Shown piece by piece: positions 7,356 through 12,768 of a stretch of DNA of 14,848 nt. Below the pieces are notes generated by a model. The model did no database searches. It had not been told where the DNA came from and saw only the letters and a program-made list of their open reading frames with translations. Origin of the DNA: an uncultured Collinsella sp. (GTDB taxonomy: Bacteria > Actinomycetota > Coriobacteriia > Coriobacteriales > Coriobacteriaceae); assembly GCA_900555515.1 (NCBI GenBank), contig USLO01000024.1, positions 1 to 14,848 of the forward strand. Reading direction: 5' to 3'. Position numbers and translations under genes: made by a program. How positions within the stretch are numbered: the first letter of the stretch is position 1; each line of letters opens with the position of its first letter.

Positions 7356-7814
7356 TTAGAGCAGGCCTATGCTGGTCAGGATCGTGTAGCCCATAAAGAT
7401 GACAAACGCGATGAGGGCAAGGACAATGATGATTTTTTGAGCCGGCGCCATGCCAGGGATCTCGTTCTCGCCCGTAGGCTCCTTGGAGGTAACCATGCGC
7501 TGGGCAAAGGTCATCTCGTCACGGCTCGGCTTGGGCTCGACGGACTTGGGACGAGCGGCCTTTTTAGGCTGAGGTTTGGGCGCGGCAGGTGCAGGCTTCG
7601 CAGCAGCGGGCTTGGGTGCGGGCGCGGGCGCCGGCGCGGATGCGGCGTTCGCGGCGACCTCCTCGGCCTTCGCACGCTCGGCACGCAGGGCAGCCAGCTC
7701 CTCACGCTCGCGACGGGCCTCTTCCCGAGCCTCGCGGCGGGCCTTCTCAGCGCGGAGCTCTTCCAACTCAGCGCGCTCCTCGTCGGACAATGGTTGGGAC
7801 TCAAGCTCGGCCAT
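7356..7814 (-). CDS. Tail-anchored coiled-coil protein, function unknown
   Basis: 152-aa protein with three clear parts. Residues ~9-56 are charged, full of Glu, Arg and Ala, and look like a continuous coiled coil. Residues ~57-98 are an Ala/Pro/Lys-rich flexible linker (PAPAPAPKPAAAKPAPAAPK). Residues ~127-150 are one hydrophobic membrane helix (KIIIVLALIAFVIFMGYTIL) right at the C terminus. No signal peptide is present, so the N-terminal part probably stays in the cytoplasm, held at the membrane by the tail. I do not recognise a family. The ATG at 7814 has AAAGGG (7822-7827) seven bases upstream. The tRNA-Ala terminator ends only about 18 bp before the start codon, leaving almost no room for a separate promoter. 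Proline- and alanine-rich linkers of this kind evolve quickly, so homologues may be hard to find. Confidence 0.75.
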   Translation of the reverse strand: MAELESQPLSDEERAELEELRAEKARREAREEARREREELAALRAERAKAEEVAANAASAPAPAPAPKPAAAKPAPAAPKPQPKKAARPKSVEPKPSRDEMTFAQRMVTSKEPTGENEIPGMAPAQKIIIVLALIAFVIFMGYTILTSIGLL

Positions 7815-7832
7815 GGTTCAGCCCTTTCTTTT

Positions 7833-7864
7833 AAAAAAAGCCGCCGACACAATGTCAGCGGCTT
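7833..7864 (-). terminator. Intrinsic terminator of tRNA-Ala
   Basis: Read on the minus strand, AAGCCGCTGACA pairs with TGTCGGCGGCTT over 12 bp (one G-U pair) around a three-base loop, followed by seven T. It lies 14 bp after the tRNA end. Read on the plus strand the wobble becomes a C-A mismatch, so the hairpin is built for the minus-strand transcript. Confidence 0.9.
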
Positions 7865-7878
7865 ATCAAATCCAAGGG

Positions 7879-7951
7879 TGGAGACGAAGGGAGTCGAACC
7901 CTCGGCCTCTGCCATGCGACGGCAGCGCTCTCCCAACTGAGCTACGTCCCC
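7879..7951 (-). tRNA. tRNA-Ala (anticodon CGC)
   Basis: The minus strand folds into a full cloverleaf of 73 nt. The acceptor stem is GGGGACG/CGTCTCC, the D arm GCTC-AGTTGGGA-GAGC, the anticodon arm CTGCC-GTCGCAT-GGCAG, and the T arm GAGGG-TTCGACT-CCCTT. Anticodon CGC reads GCG alanine codons. The G3-U70 wobble pair, the main identity element for alanyl-tRNA synthetase, is present. The 3' CCA is not encoded: the discriminator A is followed by CCC. Confidence 0.96.
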
Positions 7952-7964
7952 AGGACAAGTCGAT

Positions 7965-7992
7965 ATTTTACCTACGGCTCGCCAACTGTCAA
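7965..7992 (-). promoter_or_regulatory. Strong promoter of tRNA-Ala
   Basis: On the minus strand a perfect TTGACA (complement of 7987-7992) and TAAAAT (complement of 7965-7970) are 16 bp apart. Transcription would start near 7958, about seven bases before the mature tRNA. This is the best-matching promoter in the window. Confidence 0.8.
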
Positions 7993-8056
7993 CGCCCAAT
8001 AACCAGTCTTTTTGGGGCGCGGCTATTTTGACAACTTTTCGAGCAGGCGATCCTCT

Positions 8057-8091
8057 CGATGATTTTCATCCCCGTCCCAGAAAAATCATCG
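8057..8091 (-). terminator. Possible terminator hairpin after the radical SAM gene
   Basis: CGATGATTTT (8057-8066) pairs perfectly with AAAATCATCG (8082-8091), a 10-bp stem with a 15-base loop, ten bases after the stop of the minus-strand radical SAM gene. There is no good T-run after it on that strand, so termination is plausible but not certain. Confidence 0.5.
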
Positions 8092-8100
8092 ACGAACGCA

Positions 8101-9039
8101 CTACTTTGCGCTGGTGAGGACGCCGGTGGTGTCGAAGGCCGGGGTGAAGCTCTCGTCTACCGCGCCGCCCTCTTGCCAGAACATCGTCGTAAAGCCCAGG
8201 TCGTCGGCATGGTCGAGCACCTGCTCGTACTCCTCGCGCGTCACGGCGCGCGCCAGATCGCCGCCTTGTTCGCGCATGAGGGCATTGGGCGTGTATTGGT
8301 TCATGACCGAGATCGGCACGTCGCCCACCGTCTGCCACACCAGGTCCAGCACGCGGCATGAATCGTCTGCATGTCCCGGCAGCACCAGATGGCGCACGAT
8401 GATGCCGCGCTTCATGAGCCCGTCCTCGTCCACCAGCTCTCCCCCACGGCGCTCGATCTCGCGCGCCATCTGAGCCAGGCCTGACACAGCCACACGTGGG
8501 TAGTCCTTTATATGAGAGAGCGACTGCGCAAGCCCGGCATCGGCATATTTAAAGTCGGTGAGCCACACATCAACCAGGTCACCCAGGGCAGCTACGGCAC
8601 TCGCCCGCTCATAGCCGCTCGTGTTGTAAACGATCGGGATGTCCAGCCCGCGCTCCCTCGCTGCGGCAATCGCGGCCGGCAGCAGGTGAGCATAATGCGT
8701 CGCAGTCACCAGGTTGATGTTGTTGGCGCCCTGGTCCTGCAGTTCCAGCATAATCTCGACCAGGCGCTCAGGCGAAATCTCAAGGCCAAAATTGCCGGTC
8801 GAGATCTCGTGGTTCTGGCAGTAGATACATTTAAGCGAGCAACCGCTAAAGAAGATCGTGCCCGAACCAGCCTCGCCCGAGATAGGCGGCTCCTCCCACA
8901 TATGAAGCGCCGCGCGGGCCACCCTGAGCGTGTCGTCGGCACCGCATACGCCGCGCGCGCCCTCATCGCGCGCCGCACCGCAACGGCGCGGACACAAATG
9001 GCAGGCGGGCGAAAAAAGTTCGGTCAACGACGTCGGCAT
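8101..9039 (-). CDS. Radical SAM protein, PflX-like (putative pyruvate formate-lyase activating enzyme homologue)
   Basis: 312-aa cytoplasmic radical SAM protein. GCSLKCIYCQN holds the CX3CX2C cluster ligands Cys67, Cys71 and Cys74 for the [4Fe-4S] centre that cleaves S-adenosylmethionine. A second cysteine group near the N terminus (Cys13, Cys16, Cys20, Cys32, in PACHLCPRRCGA and GVCGA) precedes it, which is typical of the COG1313/PflX type and not of true PflA, where it is absent. TNASGF-like and DFKYAD motifs follow. Despite the name, the substrate of this family is unknown to me, and no glycyl-radical enzyme gene is nearby. I start at the ATG at 9039, with GGAG nine bases upstream; an in-frame TTG at 9054 is the alternative. 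A divergent TTGACA promoter lies upstream. Confidence 0.85.
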   Translation of the reverse strand: MPTSLTELFSPACHLCPRRCGAARDEGARGVCGADDTLRVARAALHMWEEPPISGEAGSGTIFFSGCSLKCIYCQNHEISTGNFGLEISPERLVEIMLELQDQGANNINLVTATHYAHLLPAAIAAARERGLDIPIVYNTSGYERASAVAALGDLVDVWLTDFKYADAGLAQSLSHIKDYPRVAVSGLAQMAREIERRGGELVDEDGLMKRGIIVRHLVLPGHADDSCRVLDLVWQTVGDVPISVMNQYTPNALMREQGGDLARAVTREEYEQVLDHADDLGFTTMFWQEGGAVDESFTPAFDTTGVLTSAK

Positions 9040-9123
9040 AAAAACATGCTCCAAAACAACGATTCAGCAGCTCAAACGTAAAGGGCCAGGCCGCGTAGAC
9101 GGCTCCGTCCCTAAGGCGCCGTA

Positions 9124-9152
9124 ATCGTCCGACACGATTTTTGTAATGTCAA
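9124..9152 (-). promoter_or_regulatory. Putative promoter of the radical SAM gene
   Basis: On the minus strand a perfect TTGACA (complement of 9147-9152) is 17 bp from GACGAT (complement of 9124-9129). The -10 is weak (three of six). Transcription would start near 9117 and give a leader of about 80 nt before the start at 9039. Confidence 0.45.
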
Positions 9153-9184
9153 GACTGGAATCGACAAAGTGCCGCTTTATGATG

Positions 9185-9334
9185 TAGGTATTCCGCCCCC
9201 CGCGGAGCAACTGGGTGAACCGTCGCGTTTATTTAGGGAGCCCACACAGTCGTACCTAGTACAGGTATCCTTCGTTGTTAAGGACGCTGGAACAGTCGAT
9301 GAGGGCACCCACCTGTTTTAGGTGGGTTCATTTT
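9185..9334 (+). ncRNA. Candidate structured small RNA, identity unknown (6S-like?)
   Basis: A plus-strand stretch of about 140 nt begins after TATGAT (9178-9183) and ends in a strong intrinsic terminator. It has no useful reading frame. It can form local stems, for example GTAC/GTAC near 9252, TCCTT/AAGGA near 9268-9284, GCCC (9240-9243) with GGGC (9303-9306), and GGGTG with CACCC near its 3' end. The 3' sequence GGGCACCCACCT resembles, from memory only, the end of some bacterial 6S RNAs. I cannot demonstrate a 6S fold, and it lacks the SRP RNA, RNase P and tmRNA signatures. It could also be a terminated leader of the downstream gene. Confidence 0.42.
9307..9334 (+). terminator. Intrinsic terminator of the candidate small RNA
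   Basis: ACCCACCT (9307-9314) pairs with AGGTGGGT (9320-9327) around GTTTT, followed by TCATTTT. It is an 8-bp GC-rich stem with a reasonable T-tail, far from any protein-gene end on the plus strand, which implies that something non-coding is transcribed through here. Confidence 0.75.
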
Positions 9335-9464
9335 CGTAACGTGGGGGGTGGTTTTCTTTTGCCGAAAATCGCCATTACAGTCCATATGGATCCCCGCCGG
9401 CATCCCGACAAGCCATCGACAACATCCCAATATCTGGTAAGCGCGTGATTATCGCTGCGTGCAA

Positions 9465-9494
9465 TTACATGCACCCCCCTTGGTCGAGTATTAT
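9465..9494 (+). promoter_or_regulatory. Putative promoter of the sugar-phosphate transferase gene
   Basis: TTACAT (9465-9470) and TATTAT (9489-9494) are separated by 18 bp. Transcription would start near 9501, about 65 bp before the start codon at 9566. The -10 matches five of six consensus bases and the -35 four of six. Confidence 0.45.
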
Positions 9495-9565
9495 GGTTCG
9501 GCTATGCCCTTTACGCATGGCGTTCTTCTGACCTTTTCCTTCGACGCTTGGCGGTTTTTAGATTC

Positions 9566-10765
9566 ATGGCTTCATCCCCGAGCTACATACCGTACCTATG
9601 CGTGGCAGCGGCGGCCTTTATCACGACCTTCCTCGCGGTGCCCCTGGTCAAGCGCTTGGCAATTAAGCTCGATGCCGTCGACTATCCTTCTAAGCGCCGC
9701 ATCAACACCAAGCCCATCCCGCGTTTGGGCGGAACGGCGGTGTTTTTGGGCCTGGTCGTTGCCTGCATTGTGCAAATTCTAGGCACCTGGCACCTAGGCT
9801 GGCCACCCGTCCTGGTGCCGCACCCGCGCCTTCACATTAGCTATCCCATGCTGGCGCTCTCCTTTACCGTCATCTTTGCGACCGGCGCTATCGACGACGT
9901 CTTCCAGCTCAAGCCCAAGCAAAAGCTGGCCGGACAGGTCCTCGCCGCGCTCATCGCCTGTATCGGCGGCCTGCGGATCGGCGTCATCGTCAACCCGTTT
10001 GCCCCCGGCGAAATCATGCTCGGATGGCTCGCCTACCCCATCACCGTGATCTATCTGGTGGCATTCACCAACATCATTAACCTCATCGACGGCCTCGACG
10101 GCTTGGCCACGGGCATCTGCGGCATCGCCTCGTTCACCATGTTTTCGATGGCCGTTCTCTCGGGCCGTATCGACGCCGCTGCGCTCTCCATTGCGCTCTT
10201 TGGCGCCTGTCTGGCCTTTTTGCGCTACAACTTCAACCCCGCAAGCATCTTCTTGGGCGACTCGGGGTCGTTGCTTCTGGGCTTTGCACTGGGCTCCATC
10301 TCGCTGCTCAACGTGAGCCGCACCGCCGCACTCACCTCGCTTATCATCCCGCTCATCGTTGCCGGCGTGCCCATCATCGACACGTTTAGCGCCATCGTGC
10401 GCCGCAGGCGCGCCCACATTAGCATCGGGCAGGCCGACAAGGGCCACATCCACCACCGCCTGATCCAAGAAGGCTACAACCAAAAACAGGCCGTGCTGCT
10501 CATCTATGCCTGGTGCATCATGCTTTCGGCCGGCGCCGCCGCGATTAACCAGGTCGAGGTGCCCATGCGCGTGCTCATCTTTACCGTGCTCGCCATTGGC
10601 TCGGCGGCCTTTGCCAAGCATCTTCATCTGTTTGAGCCCGTGCTGCGCCACCATTACAACAAGCGCACGCACGAGGACGAGCTCGTCACCCCCGACGACC
10701 CCGCCTTTAAGCAGGAGGAGCGGGCAGCCGAGGAGCGCAAAGAAGAGCGCCACCACAAGCTCTAG
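9566..10765 (+). CDS. Undecaprenyl-phosphate sugar-1-phosphate transferase (MraY/WecA/TagO family)
   Basis: 399-aa integral membrane protein with about ten hydrophobic segments and a highly charged cytoplasmic tail (~355-399). It carries the signatures of polyprenyl-phosphate N-acetylhexosamine-1-phosphate transferases: GAIDDVFQLKPKQK (107-120) with the Asp pair, NIINLIDGLDGLA (169-181), FLGDSGS (229-235) and the loop GHIHHRL (293-299). HIHHRL marks the WecA/TagO branch and argues against MraY. Such enzymes move GlcNAc-1-phosphate (or a related sugar) from a UDP-sugar to undecaprenyl phosphate, starting a wall polysaccharide or teichoic acid. The exact sugar is unknown and no other glycan genes are visible here. 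I start at the ATG at 9566; an in-frame TTG at 9548 is possible, and neither has a strong Shine-Dalgarno. Confidence 0.9.
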   Translation: MASSPSYIPYLCVAAAAFITTFLAVPLVKRLAIKLDAVDYPSKRRINTKPIPRLGGTAVFLGLVVACIVQILGTWHLGWPPVLVPHPRLHISYPMLALSFTVIFATGAIDDVFQLKPKQKLAGQVLAALIACIGGLRIGVIVNPFAPGEIMLGWLAYPITVIYLVAFTNIINLIDGLDGLATGICGIASFTMFSMAVLSGRIDAAALSIALFGACLAFLRYNFNPASIFLGDSGSLLLGFALGSISLLNVSRTAALTSLIIPLIVAGVPIIDTFSAIVRRRRAHISIGQADKGHIHHRLIQEGYNQKQAVLLIYAWCIMLSAGAAAINQVEVPMRVLIFTVLAIGSAAFAKHLHLFEPVLRHHYNKRTHEDELVTPDDPAFKQEERAAEERKEERHHKL

Positions 10766-10801
10766 GGCAAGCTGCCGAGGATGTGCCAAGGCGTTGGCAG
10801 C

Positions 10802-10815
10802 CGTTCGCGCGAACG
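10802..10815. repeat. 14-bp perfect palindrome upstream of trpS
   Basis: CGTTCGCGCGAACG is self-complementary over 14 bp and lies within the wider inverted repeat GGCGTT...AACGCC, in the 159-bp gap between the transferase gene and trpS. It might be a dimeric-regulator site or a weak hairpin. It has no T-run and is not a clear terminator. Confidence 0.4.
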
Positions 10816-10924
10816 CCGCGGCGGACTTGAAAGCCGGCCCCTGGCAGTCCCTCACCCACTCACGCCCACCCCTCTCAATAAACACGCTATCATCAAAACC
10901 TGCGAACGAACGTTAGGAGCAATC

Positions 10925-11974
10925 ATGCCAAACGAGAACAGCTACGAAGTCGCGCTGCAAAAGAGCAACGCCATTCGCGAGGGCCTGACCAAGACGCCCG
11001 AGAAGTTCACCATGCTTACCGGCGACCGCCCCACCGGCCGTCTGCACCTGGGTCACTACTTTGGCACCCTCAAGGGCCGCGTGGAGCTGCAGAACATGGG
11101 CGCCAGGACCAACGTACTCATCGCCGACTACCAGGTCATCACCGACCGCGACACCACCGAGCACATCCAGGACAACGTGTACAACATGGTCATGGACTAC
11201 CTTGCCTGCGGCATCGACCCCGACAAGACCATGATCTACGCGCACTCCGCCGTGCCCGCCGCCAACCAGCTCATGCTGCCGTTCCTGTCGCTGGTGTCCG
11301 AGGCCGAGCTGGCGCGCAACCCCACGGTCAAGGCCGAGATGGAGGCCTCGGGGCACGAGCTCACCGGCCTTCTGCTCACCTACCCGGTGCACCAGGCCTG
11401 CGACATCCTGTTCTGCAAGGGCAATGTGGTGCCCGTCGGCCGCGACCAGCTGCCGCACATCGAGCTCACCCGCACCATCGCCCGCCGCTTTAACAACCGC
11501 TACGGCAAGGTGTTCCCCGAGGTCGACGCGCTGCTGTCCGAGACCCCGCTGCTGCCCGGCCTGGACGGTCGCAAGATGAGCAAGAGCTACGGCAACGCCA
11601 TCAACATCTCGATGACCGCCGAGGAGACGGCCAAGCGCATTAAGAAGAGCCAGACCGACTCCGAGCGCATGATCACGTTCGATCCCGAGAACCGCCCCGG
11701 CGTGTCCGGCCTGCTTTCGACGGCCGCCATCTGCACCGGCCGTTCCGAGGTCGAGATTGCCGAGGAGATTGGCATGGGCGGCTCCGGCCAGCTCAAGAAG
11801 TACGTGACCGAGGCCGTCAACGAGTACTTCGCACCGATCCGCGAGCGTCGCCAGCGCTACGAGAACGATCTGGACTATGTGAAGGACGTCCTTCACGAGG
11901 GCAACCGTCGCGCCAACGAGATCGCCGATCAGACCCTGGCAGAGGTTCAGGACGCCATGGGCATGGTGTACTAG
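10925..11974 (+). CDS. trpS: Tryptophanyl-tRNA synthetase
   Basis: 349-aa class I aminoacyl-tRNA synthetase that charges tRNA-Trp in the cytoplasm. LTGDRPTGRLHLGHYFG (31-47) contains the HIGH-type motif HLGH (41-44), and LDGRKMSKSYGNA carries KMSKS at 217-221. The stretches IADYQVITDRD and HQACDILFCKGNVVPVGRDQ are typical of TrpRS and separate it from TyrRS. The length is normal. The start at 10925 has TAGGAG six bases upstream; an open frame extends about 140 bp further upstream but is not conserved-looking. Codon use is strongly biased to C- and G-ending codons, as in highly expressed genes. No T-box or trp leader peptide is evident upstream. A perfect intrinsic terminator follows. Assignment is secure. 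Confidence 0.96.
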   Translation: MPNENSYEVALQKSNAIREGLTKTPEKFTMLTGDRPTGRLHLGHYFGTLKGRVELQNMGARTNVLIADYQVITDRDTTEHIQDNVYNMVMDYLACGIDPDKTMIYAHSAVPAANQLMLPFLSLVSEAELARNPTVKAEMEASGHELTGLLLTYPVHQACDILFCKGNVVPVGRDQLPHIELTRTIARRFNNRYGKVFPEVDALLSETPLLPGLDGRKMSKSYGNAINISMTAEETAKRIKKSQTDSERMITFDPENRPGVSGLLSTAAICTGRSEVEIAEEIGMGGSGQLKKYVTEAVNEYFAPIRERRQRYENDLDYVKDVLHEGNRRANEIADQTLAEVQDAMGMVY

Positions 11975-12009
11975 ACCGATCTGCTGGCTTGAGCTTTCGA
12001 TTGCTTTAG

Positions 12010-12037
12010 GGCGGGCGCTACGGCGTCCGCCTTTTTT
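12010..12037 (+). terminator. Intrinsic terminator of trpS
   Basis: GGCGGGCGC (12010-12018) pairs with GCGTCCGCC (12023-12031), one G-U, around the tetraloop TACG, followed by six T. It lies 35 bp after the trpS stop. Confidence 0.92.
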
Positions 12038-12084
12038 GATGCCCGACCTGTTCGGCTCCGCCCATCGCACTCCCCCGACAAACA

Positions 12085-12126
12085 GGAACAGGCCCGCCGG
12101 CAGTTAGTTGCCAGCGGGCCTGTTCC
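12085..12126. terminator. Long inverted repeat, possible terminator for a minus-strand transcript
   Basis: GGAACAGGCCCGC (12085-12097) pairs perfectly with 12114-12126. After one mismatch, GGCA/TGCC adds four more pairs around a six-base loop. On the minus strand the stem is followed by TGTTTGT, which could terminate; the plus strand has no T-run. No minus-strand gene is seen to end here. Confidence 0.55.
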
Positions 12127-12310
12127 CGAAGTACACCGTTGAATCGCACAGAGGGGAGGAATGCGAATCAAACTCAACAGGGCAGGCTTTTTCATCGCCT
12201 ATTGCCTGCTCCGTTGCTGAATACAATATAGTTCACCGTGGTTTACTTTCTAGCGTCAATATGCTCCGCCACACCTTCTCCATAAGTTAGCCCAGGTAAA
12301 CCTGCAACGG

Positions 12311-12351
12311 AAAACCACCACAAAGGGGACAGGCACCTTTGTGGTGGTTTT
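12311..12351. repeat. Palindromic repeat copy 3 / probable terminator of the MGMT-family gene
   Basis: AAAACCACCACAAAGG (12311-12326), loop GGACAGGCA (12327-12335) and the complementary arm (12336-12351) are identical over all 41 bp to copy 1. It begins 16 nt after the stop of the minus-strand gene at 12368, and on that strand the stem ends in TTTT. Confidence 0.85.
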
Positions 12352-12367
12352 GACCACGGCAGAGCTG

Positions 12368-12688
12368 TTAGAGTCCGGCAGGCCAACGACAGACGGCCAG
12401 GTCGACGTGCATGTCGTCCTTAAACGCCACACCCTCCCCTAGCAAAAGCTCACGTTGAGCATCGGGACCGCCAAAAGCAAAACCCTCGCATATGCGCCCG
12501 TCGGCAAACACCACGCGGTGACAGGGAATCTCGCCGGGGCGCGGATTGCTATGCAGGGCATACCCCACATACCGCGCACTTCGTGGTCGACCGGCAAGCA
12601 GCGCCACCTGACCATACGTGGCGACCATCCCCTCGGGGATCTGCTCGACCACCTCGTACACCCGTTCAAAAAAGCCCTCAGACGCCAT
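12368..12688 (-). CDS. MGMT/ATL-family DNA alkylation repair protein
   Basis: 106-aa protein made only of the DNA-binding and active-site domain of O6-alkylguanine-DNA methyltransferases. VATYGQVALLAG (22-33) contains the tyrosine (Tyr25) that helps rotate the damaged base, SARYVGYAL (37-45) holds the arginine finger, and IPCHRVV (54-60) has the alkyl-acceptor Cys56. It lacks the N-terminal domain of Ogt/Ada, and its size is that of alkyltransferase-like (ATL) proteins. ATLs normally have Trp in place of this Cys, so this one may still accept an alkyl group. An alternative is a regulator or flagging protein for nucleotide excision repair. The ATG at 12688 follows GGGAG at six bases; a longer frame to 12742 runs through repeat copy 4 and is rejected. 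Confidence 0.85.
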   Translation of the reverse strand: MASEGFFERVYEVVEQIPEGMVATYGQVALLAGRPRSARYVGYALHSNPRPGEIPCHRVVFADGRICEGFAFGGPDAQRELLLGEGVAFKDDMHVDLAVCRWPAGL

Positions 12689-12717
12689 TGCTCGCTCCCT
12701 TCCACCCTGAAAAGCAT

Positions 12718-12756
12718 AAACCACCGCAAAGGGGACAGGCACCTTTGTGGTGGTTT
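12718..12756. repeat. Palindromic repeat copy 4 / probable terminator of degV
   Basis: AAACCACCGCAAAGG (12718-12732), loop GGACAGGCA (12733-12741) and arm CCTTTGTGGTGGTTT (12742-12756). One base differs from copies 1 and 3 (A to G in the left arm): a tolerated G-U pair in plus-strand RNA but an A-C mismatch in minus-strand RNA. It lies 12 nt after the stop of the DegV-family gene and just before the MGMT-family gene on the same strand. Confidence 0.83.
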
Positions 12757-12768
12757 ATGGCAGGTCAG

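Larger units (their letters stand above)
9040..9565. other. Long intergenic region with promoters and a candidate small RNA
   Basis: About 525 bp separate the radical SAM gene (-) and the sugar-phosphate transferase gene (+). I see no protein gene. It holds a minus-strand promoter (9124-9152), a plus-strand -10-like TATGAT (9178-9183) followed by a hairpin-rich stretch ending in a strong terminator (9307-9334), and a probable promoter for the transferase (9465-9494). Small local hairpins include AATCGT/ACGATT (9123-9139) and GTGCA/TGCAC (about 9459-9474). A run of six C occurs at 9196-9201 and again just before 9480. Confidence 0.6.
11975..12367. other. Convergent intergenic region without a convincing gene
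   Basis: This 393-bp gap between trpS (+) and the MGMT-family gene (-) holds three hairpins: the trpS terminator (12010-12037), a long inverted repeat (12085-12126) and palindromic repeat copy 3 (12311-12351). Positions 12127-12310 are more AT-rich and hold an inverted pair GCAGGC/GCCTGC (12182-12209) and a TATATT/TATAGT cluster near 12225-12235. A 19-codon reading frame at 12161-12220 follows GGGGAGGA but the spacing is wrong, so I do not call it. Confidence 0.6.

Noticed and set aside
9205..9245. T-box-like core (GGGTGAACCGTCGCG) upstream of a plus-strand gene
   Set aside because: The essential UGGN bases that pair with the tRNA acceptor end are missing, no specifier stem is evident, and the downstream gene is not amino-acid related.
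9340..9360. Possible decayed half of the palindromic repeat (GGGGTGGTTTTCTT)
   Set aside because: It resembles the right arm of copy 1, but no left arm or loop is present, so similarity of a short G/T-rich string is not enough.
10802..10815. LexA/SOS box
   Set aside because: The palindrome GTTCGCGCGAAC has the half-sites in the opposite order to the Gram-positive CGAAC-N4-GTTCG box and lacks the spacer.
12161..12220. 19-codon open frame with a purine-rich GGGGAGGA before the ATG
   Set aside because: The Shine-Dalgarno touches the start codon, the peptide is short and unremarkable, and the region lies between hairpins.
12689..12742. Longer N terminus for the MGMT-family protein
   Set aside because: The extra codons read through repeat copy 4; the ATG at 12688 has a proper Shine-Dalgarno and fits the family length.
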